Below are positions 8,801-15,382 of a stretch of 64,000 nt of DNA, one piece after another. Below the pieces are notes generated by a model. The model was given only the letters and a program-made list of their open reading frames with translations. It had not been told where the DNA came from and made no database searches. Every line of letters starts with the position of its first letter. Position 1 is the stretch's first letter. The position numbers and the translations under genes were made by a program. This DNA is from DATMER01 sp963741305 (lineage in GTDB: Bacteria > Acidobacteriota > Thermoanaerobaculia > Multivoradales > UBA5704), in the NCBI GenBank assembly GCA_963741305.1, contig CAVUHL010000003.1:1922001-1986000 (forward strand). Direction: 5' to 3'.

Positions 8801-10057
8801 GACCGGCAGCTCGCCGGCGCGGGCGTGGGGGTCGGTCGGGTCGATCCACACCGCCGGGTTCCCCGGCACCATGACGATGGCGTGGTTGAAGTCGCCGAGG
8901 CCGGGGAGCGACTCTTCCACGTCCGGCTCGCCATCGGCGGCATTGAGCAGGGCCACGTAGGCGGGGATGTCGAGCGAGCGCAGCAGTGCGGTCAGCAGCA
9001 CCGCCTTGTCCTTGCAGTCGCCGAACTTCCGCTTCAGGGTCTCGGTGGGCGTGCGGGGCATCACGCCGGCCTCGCCCAGCTCGACGCCGGTGTAGCGCAC
9101 CTCGCGCCCGAGCCGGGAGAGCAGGCGGTTGATCATCTCGACTTGCGAGCCCGCCGAGCTGGTTGTCTTCAAGAACGCCGAGAGGTTCGAGCCCTGGATG
9201 GCCCGGTCCACGATGTCCGAGTAGCGCCGCGCGAGGTCGGACCAGGAGCTGCCGGTGGAGAAGGAGACATGCGTCCAGCGCGGTATCTCGGGGGGGAGCC
9301 CCGGTTCGGAGTCGCCGTAGGCGGGCACGCCGGCCGCCTCGAAGATGAGGCGGCGCATGCCGTTCGAGCTCTCCTCGCGGGGGGAGATGTCCGGCATGCC
9401 GGGAGTCGAGCGCACCATCCAGCGCAGCGGCAGGCCGGCGGGGGCCTCCAGCACGAGGCGGACGCGGCGCATGGGCACCGAGATCTGGAAGTAGGAGGAA
9501 TCGACCGTGCCCCCCTCGAAGAACGGGGCGGTCTCGCGGACGGTCACTTCCTGCTCGACGATGGCGCCCGGGCCGATGGCCGGCAGCGGCGCGCGCAGCA
9601 CCCGGCCGTCCTCGAACATGTCGGGCGACTCGGCGGCCTCGCCGTTCTCGGCGATCGTGGACGGATCGAGCAGGTGCTCGGCGCCGTCCGGCGTGATCAC
9701 GCGGGCGCGCAGCCGGGGGCGCTCCTGGTTCCAGGGGGACCAGGAGTGCTCGAGCGCCGACCAGCTCTCGTGGGCCTCATTGTCCGTGAAGCGGTAGACG
9801 AAACGCTGCGTATAGGTCTCGCGGCCGGCGGCGTCGAAGGAGCGCACGGTTTCGAGGAGGAGGACGTCGATCGACTCCCCGCTGTCGTTCGGGAGCGCGG
9901 CGGCGGCGCGGACGAGCGCGGCCGGATCGGCGGAGAAGGCCGGGCCTTCCCAGGGCTGACTTGCAAGAGCGGGGAGCCCCGAAAGGAAACCCAGGAGACC
10001 AAGCAGACCAGGAATGCCGAACGAACGGCGGGCGACGGAGGGCACTCGGTGCGGCAT
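5879..10057 (-). CDS. Exported DUF3857/transglutaminase-like protein with TPR region
   Basis: A 1,392-aa protein with an N-terminal signal peptide (hydrophobic stretch about residues 13-32, LASQ cleavage-like site). The DUF3857 domain (about 65-250) is followed by a transglutaminase-like domain with a plausible triad: Cys348 in FGDCKDKA, His392 in FNHAIV and Asp406 in WIDPTDP. A Glu/Asp/Gly/Gln repeat linker near 565 (three or four copies of DGEQ) precedes a long helical TPR region to the C-terminus. DUF3857-transglutaminase proteins are common exported proteins of Bacteroidota and Acidobacteriota with no assigned substrate. First gene of the operon with the carbamoyltransferase and SGNH hydrolase, suggesting envelope or exopolymer processing (inference). 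A long open frame on the opposite strand is a GC-codon shadow. Confidence 0.9.
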   Translation of the reverse strand: MPHRVPSVARRSFGIPGLLGLLGFLSGLPALASQPWEGPAFSADPAALVRAAAALPNDSGESIDVLLLETVRSFDAAGRETYTQRFVYRFTDNEAHESWSALEHSWSPWNQERPRLRARVITPDGAEHLLDPSTIAENGEAAESPDMFEDGRVLRAPLPAIGPGAIVEQEVTVRETAPFFEGGTVDSSYFQISVPMRRVRLVLEAPAGLPLRWMVRSTPGMPDISPREESSNGMRRLIFEAAGVPAYGDSEPGLPPEIPRWTHVSFSTGSSWSDLARRYSDIVDRAIQGSNLSAFLKTTSSAGSQVEMINRLLSRLGREVRYTGVELGEAGVMPRTPTETLKRKFGDCKDKAVLLTALLRSLDIPAYVALLNAADGEPDVEESLPGLGDFNHAIVMVPGNPAVWIDPTDPHARAGELPVQDQGRLALVASPTATALVRTPETSSADNREVETREIFLADLGGARVVETTEYWGVQEQELRSAYAEANRDEMREALEDYAGEAYLAQELTDFEYSDPEDLSKPFRLRLEMAGAARGTTDIREAVVAIFLSSFAERLPEELTAEPDDGEQDGEQDGEQEEARQHEYLFTRPMQLEVRYRIVPPAGYTPRPLPAHRARRLGPGRLEEVYTLAKDGAVEAVISFDTGKRRISPAEFQAMRDGLRQLSAEKPVMVTFDQIGESHLAAGRIREALDEFRRLAAQHPKAALPRTRIARALLTGGLGAAARQEAEKATKLEPDLAYAWVTLGWLRQHDDIGRRFGKGFDRAGSIDAYRRAVALQPDNTEARGDLAILLEHDAEGNRYTRGADLAAAIEEYALLKEDLEGLGLANNLEIALMWAQRWEEMKEQLDSRADDEVRAALRLVLLAATEGTEAALQNAERSFTDSEARSNALAGAGRNLMLMRRYAEAAALFERAGRQSTRAAALLGTAEVLRKTRRYEDLGITSKDPVSAYRRLLTGASLTGPEVLEKLMSKEITRGMSSGARQAFWEGFENGIKGAVREAREGMSIEVAIDLALAVMRETVSGDDSLGYRIAMTATAGDERSTGYVIPEDGEYRIVAIDRALWLIGGEALRRLERNDLRGARQWLDWAHEEVDTETHPDPFKSSAFVYLWTKGMQGGAEQVRCAAASLLSYESTLSQTLPILTACRQAEPEGPRRTALDRALLAVYLALDRHEEAAATASRLAETSTSETLYRAQLVALINLQRWDDMRRLADARLARMPDDVLAQDTIAEVAMRKGDYDEAERIVKRILDSGKATADQYNEAAWIALVRGRTDERVLELAQRAASLSNYEAYGILHTLAAVYAEQGKTAESYRILLQALELKGEPDLNDLYVFGRLAEHYGLPEAARLYYEKADAQKETGDDANPMNTIHLVRKRLEALGKAPEPKQVATRR

Positions 10058-10095
10058 CGGTTCTCCTCGGGAACAGGTCCGACGATCCTAGCATG

Positions 10096-10124
10096 CATGG
10101 GATCGCGCCCGTCCGGTGTACAAT
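10096..10124 (+). promoter_or_regulatory. Candidate promoter for the metalloprotease gene
   Basis: A good -10 hexamer TACAAT at 10119-10124, with only a weak -35 (CATGGG) 17 bases upstream. It lies in the 182-bp divergent gap between the DUF3857 gene and the metalloprotease gene and would give a leader of about 110 nt containing a small hairpin (GGTTCT/AGAACC). Confidence 0.35.
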
Positions 10125-10239
10125 GGGGGTTCTGAAAGAACCTGTTGGAATGAAGTCGCGCCCAGGAGTCCCCGTTTCGTCCTCGATCCCCTCGTAGGAC
10201 CTCTGCGCTCGCTCGGACACACACTCGGAGAGATATGGC

Positions 10240-12195
10240 ATGAGCATGCGAAGCATTTCCCTGCGGGCCCTGCCCGCAATCCTGATTTTGGTTCTGGCCG
10301 CGGGGTCTACCCCGCTGTCGGCGACGAGCTACGTCATGGTTTCGGATGAGGCCCTGGTCGATTCTGCCCCTGTTGCCGCGGTCGTGCGGGTGATCTCGGA
10401 AGACCGCGCCGCCGGCCAGCGCGATCCGGTTGCACGTCCGGAGGCGATGACCGCAATGACCGAGTACGTGGTCCAGGTGGAAGAGGCGCTCAAGGGCGAG
10501 ATCCCCAATGGTACGGCGGTCGTCCGCATGCCGGGCGGCAGGGGCCGCAACGGCATGAGCCTCAAGGTCTACGGCATGCCGCGGCTGCGCTCCGGCGAGC
10601 GGGCGCTCCTGTTCCTCGAGCCTGCCGGCGACGGCAGCTGGCGTATCGCTCACCTGATCCTCGGCGCCTTCCGCGAGGTCCAGGCGGACGGCCATCGGCT
10701 GGCGGTGCGCGACCTCGCCGACGCGCGCGAGGTCCGCAAGACCGCCGCGGGTGTGGAGACCGTTCCGGGCAGCGACCGGCTGCGCGACTTCGACGGCTTC
10801 GCCCGCTGGGTCGCGGACCGAGCTGCCCATGCCGACGCGAATACCGTTCGCCGCTCCGCTGACTATTACATCCAGAATGACGACAGCATTGGCCGCGCCA
10901 TCGGCGAGTTCCGCCTTTTCGAAGACCCCGACGACGGGCACAGCCTCCGCTGGTTCGAGTTCGACACCGGGGGCAACGTGAAGTGGATGGCCTTCAGGAA
11001 CGGCCAGCAGGGCGTGGCCGGCGGCGGCTATGCCGACTTCCAGGCCGCTCTCAATGCCTGGAACGGCGAGTCCCAGACCCCGGTGGACTACCGCTACGGC
11101 GGCAAGACCAAGGACAAGAGCGGCCTCATCGAGTACGACACCATCAACTCGATCGTCTTCAACGATCCGAACCGCGAGCTGCCCGCGTTCAGCTGCTCCT
11201 CCGGCGGCGTGCTCGCCTACGGCGGCCCCTGGTACTTCCAGGACACGGAGACCTTCCAGGGCAAGCAGTTCCACCGCATTGCCAACGCCGACGTGGTGAT
11301 CAACGACGGCCTGTCCTGCTTCTTCAAGAGCAGCCCGAGCGCCCCGAAGGCGGCCGCGGAGCTGTTCGGCCACGAGCTCGGGCACACGCTCGGCCTCAAC
11401 CATTCGTGCGGCGACAGCAACAGCTCCGACCCCAGCTGCGCGAACCCGCTCTTCGACGACGCCATGATGCGCGCCTTCATCCACGACGACGGCCGCGGTG
11501 CCACGCTCAACCCCGACGACCAGGCCGGCCTGCGCGCCCTCTACGAGCTCAACCCGGCGCCCGCCGCGCCGACCGACCTGCAGGTCTTCGCGGTCTCGAC
11601 CACCACCGTCGGGCTGACCTGGCGCGACAACTCGTCCAATGAGACCGAGTTCCGGATCGAGATGCGCACGCTCGGCGGCATCTTCCAGGACGTGGCCTCG
11701 GCGCCCGCCGACGCGACCAGCGCCGAGATCTCCGGCCTGACCCCCGCCACCGGCTACGTCTTCCGTGTCAAGGCTGTCAATGCCGGGGGCTCGTCCCCCT
11801 ACTCCAACGAGGCGGCCGCCTCCACCAACGGCGCTATCGGCCTCTGCGTGGCGGACGCCACCACGCTGTGCCTCAGCAACGACCGTTTCCGGGTCCAGGT
11901 CGCCTGGAAGACGTTCACCGGCGAGGTGGGTGTAGCCAGGACGGTTCCGGTCGTCTCCGACGACTCCGGCCTGTTCTACTTCTTCACCCCGGACAACTGG
12001 GAGATGCTGATCAAGGTGCTGGACGGCTGCACGAGCACCGCCCACTACTGGGTCTTCTTCGCGGCCACGACCGACGTGGAGTTCGTGGTCACGGTCACCG
12101 ACACCCAGACCGGCAGGGTCAAGACGTACTTCAACCCGCAGGGCTTCTCGGCGGACGCGGTGACGGACACCACCGCCTTTGCAACGTGCCCATGA
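10240..12195 (+). CDS. Secreted matrixin-like zinc metalloprotease with fibronectin III domain
   Basis: A 651-aa protein. A signal peptide (hydrophobic residues about 8-28, ending PLSA) directs export. The zinc motif HELGHTLGLNH (His378, Glu379, His382, Gly385, His388) is the metzincin signature HExxHxxGxxH, and a downstream Met in DDAMMRAF fits the Met-turn. A fibronectin type III domain occupies about residues 445-530 (PTDLQVFAVSTTTVGLTW to SPYSNEAAAS). The last 110 residues form a Cys-containing beta domain (LCLSNDRFRVQVAW, YFFTPDNWEMLIKVLDGC) that I know only as a recurring C-terminal module of secreted proteins. Likely an extracellular protease; the substrate is unknown. Confidence 0.88.
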   Translation: MSMRSISLRALPAILILVLAAGSTPLSATSYVMVSDEALVDSAPVAAVVRVISEDRAAGQRDPVARPEAMTAMTEYVVQVEEALKGEIPNGTAVVRMPGGRGRNGMSLKVYGMPRLRSGERALLFLEPAGDGSWRIAHLILGAFREVQADGHRLAVRDLADAREVRKTAAGVETVPGSDRLRDFDGFARWVADRAAHADANTVRRSADYYIQNDDSIGRAIGEFRLFEDPDDGHSLRWFEFDTGGNVKWMAFRNGQQGVAGGGYADFQAALNAWNGESQTPVDYRYGGKTKDKSGLIEYDTINSIVFNDPNRELPAFSCSSGGVLAYGGPWYFQDTETFQGKQFHRIANADVVINDGLSCFFKSSPSAPKAAAELFGHELGHTLGLNHSCGDSNSSDPSCANPLFDDAMMRAFIHDDGRGATLNPDDQAGLRALYELNPAPAAPTDLQVFAVSTTTVGLTWRDNSSNETEFRIEMRTLGGIFQDVASAPADATSAEISGLTPATGYVFRVKAVNAGGSSPYSNEAAASTNGAIGLCVADATTLCLSNDRFRVQVAWKTFTGEVGVARTVPVVSDDSGLFYFFTPDNWEMLIKVLDGCTSTAHYWVFFAATTDVEFVVTVTDTQTGRVKTYFNPQGFSADAVTDTTAFATCP

Positions 12196-12216
12196 TGATG
12201 AGGCAAGGGGTCGCTT

Positions 12217-12244
12217 TTGTGAGCCCGGAGCACTCTGCTATATT
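12217..12244 (+). promoter_or_regulatory. Sigma-70-type promoter for the RRM gene
   Basis: TTGTGA at 12217-12222, 16-bp spacer, TATATT at 12239-12244. Together they stand out in GC-rich surroundings. The leader is about 70 nt and ends in a clear Shine-Dalgarno (GAAGGAGC) before ATG 12320. Confidence 0.6.
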
Positions 12245-12319
12245 GAAAGTAATTACCCCCGCCGGTGGGCAGCGCCGGTACAAGACAAGCGGCCAGAGCG
12301 CCGAAGGAGCGACAGACTG

Positions 12320-12883
12320 ATGGGCAGGAAGCTTTTCGTCGGAAACCTCAACTTCTCGACCACGAGCGATGACCTCCGCACCTTGTTTGCGGAGGGGGGC
12401 ACGTGCGACTCGGCAACTGTGATGATGGACCGGGTCACTGGGCGCTCGCGCGGCTTCGGGTTCGTGGAGATGAGCACTGAGGACGAGGCCAAGCTCGCCA
12501 TCGAGAAGTTCAACGGATACAGCTTCCAGGGCCGCAACCTGAACGTCAACGAGGCGCGGGACCGTGTCCCGGGCGGCGGTGGTGGCGGTTACGGTGCTCC
12601 GCGCGGGGGTGGCTACGGTGGCGGCGGTTACGCTGGTGGCGGTGGCGGCGGCGGTTACGCCGGTGGCGGCGGTGGCGGTGGTTATGCCGGCGGCGGCGGT
12701 GGCGGCTATCGCGGTGGTGGCGGCTTCGGCGGCGGCGGCTTCGGTGGTGGCGACCGCGACGGCGGGGGTGGCTACGACACCGGCGGCTTCGGCGGCGGCT
12801 TCGGCAGTGGCGGCGGAAAGACCAAGCCGCGCAAGGAAGGCGGCAGCCGCCGCGGCCTGCGCGCCAAGAAGCGCAGCCTCTAA
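12320..12883 (+). CDS. RRM-domain RNA-binding protein, glycine-rich tail
   Basis: A 187-aa protein starting at ATG 12320, preceded by GAAGGAGC. Residues 1-80 are a single RNA recognition motif with RNP-2 KLFVGNLN and RNP-1 RGFGFVEM. Residues about 85-170 are almost all Gly with Tyr/Phe and some Arg (GGGGYAGG-type repeats), and the C-terminus is basic (KTKPRKEGGSRRGLRAKKR). This matches the bacterial cold-inducible RRM proteins of cyanobacteria and other phyla, which bind RNA through the RRM; the Gly/Tyr-rich tail resembles low-complexity condensate-forming tails. The repetitive tail makes it prone to length variation and assembly error. A strong promoter and leader suggest high expression. 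Confidence 0.93.
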   Translation: MGRKLFVGNLNFSTTSDDLRTLFAEGGTCDSATVMMDRVTGRSRGFGFVEMSTEDEAKLAIEKFNGYSFQGRNLNVNEARDRVPGGGGGGYGAPRGGGYGGGGYAGGGGGGGYAGGGGGGGYAGGGGGGYRGGGGFGGGGFGGGDRDGGGGYDTGGFGGGFGSGGGKTKPRKEGGSRRGLRAKKRSL

Positions 12884-12909
12884 GCTCCCTGGTTTCCCTT
12901 GGAAGAGCG

Positions 12910-12933
12910 GTGGCTCGCCGTCCGGCGAGCCAC
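12910..12933. terminator. Perfect hairpin between convergent genes
   Basis: GTGGCTCGCC, loop GTCC, GGCGAGCCAC: a perfect 10-bp stem. It lies between the stop codons of the RRM gene and the methyltransferase gene, ending one base before the latter. No strong T tract, so intrinsic termination may be weak; it could also protect 3' ends. Confidence 0.6.
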
Positions 12934-12934
12934 T

Positions 12935-14089
12935 TCAATACAGGTCGAACAAAAGAATCCGGCCCTCCAAGGGGCCGTTCATGACCGGGATGCGCCTCCT
13001 GGGGCGCAGCCCGATCTGCTTGCCCCGGTCCTCGCCCGCGAGCACCACGGCCTTCCATCCTCTGAACTTCTGCTTCAGCAGGTCTCCCAAAGCCTTCCAG
13101 TGCTCGGCGTCCGTTCCGATCCTCTCTCCATGCGGAGGATTGATGAGGACGAGGCCGGGAGTCTCGGGAGGCTGCATGTCCGCGGCTCTGCCCTTGGTGA
13201 GGACAGCCCGGTCGAGCACCCCGGCCTTCGCCAGGTTGTTCCGCGCCGCGACGAGCGCTTCTCCGGAGAAGTCGTTGCCGTAGAGGCGGACGTCCGGGCC
13301 GGGAACGGGGATCGGCTCCTTCTTCACGGACTCGAAAACATGGCTGTCGTAGGCGGGCAGGCGCTCGAAGGCCCAGCTCCGGCGCAGCCGGCCGGGAGCC
13401 TGGCCGAGCGCGAACCAGGCCGCTTCGATCAGCAGCGTGCCCGAGCCGCACATCGGGTCCACCACCGGGCCCTGGCCGTCCCAGCCCGAGGCGAGGACGC
13501 AGGCTGCCGCGATCTGCTCGCGCACCGGTGCTGTCGTGGTGACGACGCGGTAGCCTCGCCGGTCCAGCGGCTCTCCCGACGTGTCCAGAAGAAGGGTCGC
13601 CCGGTCACGGAGGAGCCGCACCCTAAGATGGAGGTCGGGGTTGTCGCGGTCCACGTTCGAGCGCTTGCCGTAGTGGTCCCGCTGGCCGTCCACGAGGCCG
13701 TCCTTGGCCGAGAGCGCGGCCCAGCGCGCGTCGCGGACCTCGGAGGCGGTCGCGGTTGCCTTGACGGCGAAGCTGCGGTCGGGGTGGAGGAGGCGGGACA
13801 CGTCCACCTCGGAGCGGACGAGGCCCGGAGCGCGCATCCGGCCGCTCACGAGGGCCCGCGCTCCGGCCGCGAGCCCGGGGCCGTCCGTCGCCTCCCATGA
13901 GCCCAGCTCCACGAGCACCCGGTTGGCGGTGCGCAGCCGCCAGTTGGCCCGCCAGCAATCCTTCCAGCTCCCCTCGAACGCCACGGCGCCGCGCTGCCGC
14001 TCGGTCTCCTCGATACCGAGGGCGCGCAGCTCCGTCTCCAGGATCTCCTCCAGGCCGAGGACGCAGGTGGCGACGATTCCGAGTGACAT
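12935..14089 (-). CDS. RlmL/Trm14-like RNA (guanine-N2) methyltransferase
   Basis: A 384-aa protein. The N-terminal part (about 1-160: VATCVLGLEEILETELRALG) is typical of THUMP-containing enzymes. The C-terminal Rossmann domain has the SAM motif VVDPMCGSGTLLIEAA (about residues 222-237) and the catalytic (N/D)PP motif as NPPHGERIG near 318. The usual aromatic residue after NPP is His here. It resembles the first methyltransferase half of RlmL (23S rRNA m2G2445) and Trm14-like tRNA enzymes. The second RlmK half is absent, as in most phyla. It starts three bases after the hydrolase gene and so is in the same transcription unit. Confidence 0.85.
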   Translation of the reverse strand: MSLGIVATCVLGLEEILETELRALGIEETERQRGAVAFEGSWKDCWRANWRLRTANRVLVELGSWEATDGPGLAAGARALVSGRMRAPGLVRSEVDVSRLLHPDRSFAVKATATASEVRDARWAALSAKDGLVDGQRDHYGKRSNVDRDNPDLHLRVRLLRDRATLLLDTSGEPLDRRGYRVVTTTAPVREQIAAACVLASGWDGQGPVVDPMCGSGTLLIEAAWFALGQAPGRLRRSWAFERLPAYDSHVFESVKKEPIPVPGPDVRLYGNDFSGEALVAARNNLAKAGVLDRAVLTKGRAADMQPPETPGLVLINPPHGERIGTDAEHWKALGDLLKQKFRGWKAVVLAGEDRGKQIGLRPRRRIPVMNGPLEGRILLFDLY

Positions 14090-14092
14090 CAG

Positions 14093-15004
14093 CTAGCCTC
14101 GCTGGCGTTCCAGGAAGGGGAGGACGATCCGCAGCAGCTCCTCGGGTTTCTCCTCCATGGGCACGTGGCCGACGCCCTCCATCAGGACGAACTCGGCGTT
14201 CGGCATGCGCTCCGCCGCCCGGCGGCCTGCCTCCGCGGTGATGAGCAGGTCCTCGGAGCCCCAGACGACCAGGGTAGGCATCGCGATCTTCTCCAGCTCG
14301 ACCGGCCCCGACGGGGTACGCGCCGGTGCCGTGAGGCCGTGGTAGGCGTCGACCACTCCCTCGACGCGGATCCGCTCGTAGTACTCGCGGACCAGCTCCG
14401 GCGTGACCAGAGAGTCGTCGTGAAAGGAGCGCAGGAGCACGCGGCGCACCGTGTTCGGGCGCAGCACGACCGAGCGCAGGTAGAGGCCGAGGAGCGGCTT
14501 GACCGAGGCGGCGCGGCTGCGCCGGTCGTTGGCATAGGTGGGAGCCGAGCTGTCCACCAGGACCAGCGAACGCACCCGTTGGGGATGACGCGAGGCGATG
14601 AACAGCGACAGCCCGCCGCCGTAGGAGTGGCCCATGAGATGGGCGCTCTCGAGCCCTAGCGCGTCCATGACGCGCAGCACCAGGGCGGCCTGTCCCTCGC
14701 GGCTGTAGCTCTCGAACGTGCGCGGCCGCTGGGTGTAGCCGAAGCCGTTGAGGTCGACCGCGATGACGTGGAAGGAGGCGGCGAGCGCCGGCATCACATT
14801 GCGCCAGGAGTAGGTTGACGCTCCGAAGCCGTGGAGCAGGATCAGGGGCTCGCCCTGGCCTGCCTGCTCGATGTGGACGAGCTGGTCGCCGAGCTTCAGG
14901 AAGCGATCCTCGGGCAAGGTCTTTCGGACGTCTTCGAAAGGGCGGACCGAGGCGCAGCCCAGGAGGGAGAGGATCGAGGCGGCGAGAAGGGTCAGGCGGC
15001 GCAT
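14093..15004 (-). CDS. Alpha/beta-hydrolase fold lipoprotein
   Basis: A 303-aa protein. I choose ATG 15004 over an upstream in-frame ATG (15049) because it gives a clean lipoprotein signal MRRLTLLAASILSLLGC with a lipobox Cys at residue 17. The hydrolase core shows the oxyanion motif LHGFGAS, the nucleophile elbow GHSYGGG, a late acidic residue in WGSEDLL and the catalytic His in VGHVPMEE. The family includes esterases, epoxide hydrolases and haloperoxidase-like enzymes; the substrate cannot be told from sequence. As a lipoprotein it would face the periplasm or outer membrane. Confidence 0.88.
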   Translation of the reverse strand: MRRLTLLAASILSLLGCASVRPFEDVRKTLPEDRFLKLGDQLVHIEQAGQGEPLILLHGFGASTYSWRNVMPALAASFHVIAVDLNGFGYTQRPRTFESYSREGQAALVLRVMDALGLESAHLMGHSYGGGLSLFIASRHPQRVRSLVLVDSSAPTYANDRRSRAASVKPLLGLYLRSVVLRPNTVRRVLLRSFHDDSLVTPELVREYYERIRVEGVVDAYHGLTAPARTPSGPVELEKIAMPTLVVWGSEDLLITAEAGRRAAERMPNAEFVLMEGVGHVPMEEKPEELLRIVLPFLERQRG

Positions 15005-15046
15005 GGGGGGAGAGTGTATACGGAGCGGGCGGGCGGGTAGACATGG

Positions 15047-15277
15047 CAATCCAACGGGTAGAGCCCTCGACCCAGTAAACAGGCATGGCTACCCGGCTGG
15101 TAGACCGCTCTACCCGGTGGTCAGGCAAAGCTACCCCATGGGTAGGCCGCTCCAACCACTCATTTGGCCAACCTACCCGCTCGTTGGAGACAGCTACCCA
15201 GTGGGTAGAGCCCTCTACCCGGTGGTTGGCAATAGCTACCCGGTGGGTGGACCCTTCCAACCGCTCATTCGGGCTAC
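15047..15277. repeat. Array A: eleven degenerate 21-bp direct repeats
   Basis: The region 15005-15382 holds no gene. From 15047 the sequence breaks into eleven consecutive 21-bp units, most starting CTACCC or CCAACC and many containing GGTGGGTAG (units at 15047, 15068, 15089, 15110, 15131, 15152, 15173, 15194, 15215, 15236 and 15257). No insertions or deletions disturb the period. CTACCC and GGGTAG are complementary, so units have internal dyad symmetry. The same period occurs in arrays at 23421, 27732 and (nearly) 55518. Not CRISPR: there are no constant repeats separated by unique spacers. Confidence 0.85.
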
Positions 15278-15313
15278 CTACCGGAGCGGCGGGGTTCCAA
15301 AACATCCGGCTTT

Positions 15314-15343
15314 TGTCACCACCTTTCGACTGACACTGTCACC
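15314..15343 (+). promoter_or_regulatory. Direct repeat TGTCACC upstream of the sulfate transport operon
   Basis: TGTCACC occurs at 15314-15320 and again at 15337-15343, 23 bp apart, 40 bp before the start of the ABC transporter gene. Direct repeats about two helical turns apart fit an OmpR-family regulator, and such a regulator is encoded at the end of this cluster; the link is inference. No clear -35/-10 pair is visible. Confidence 0.3.
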
Positions 15344-15382
15344 GCCTCCTCCTACTCTGAAGCCCGTGAGAAGGAGGAGTGT

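Noticed and set aside
5948..10135. A 1,395-codon open frame on the plus strand opposite the DUF3857 gene
   Set aside because: Typical shadow of a GC-rich gene: no signal, no domain, unnatural His/Arg/Gly composition, and the minus strand encodes clear domains with catalytic residues.
15047..15277. CRISPR array
   Set aside because: There is no constant repeat separated by unique spacers; units are contiguous, degenerate and 21 bp, and no cas gene is present. The same holds for the arrays at 23421, 27732 and 55518.
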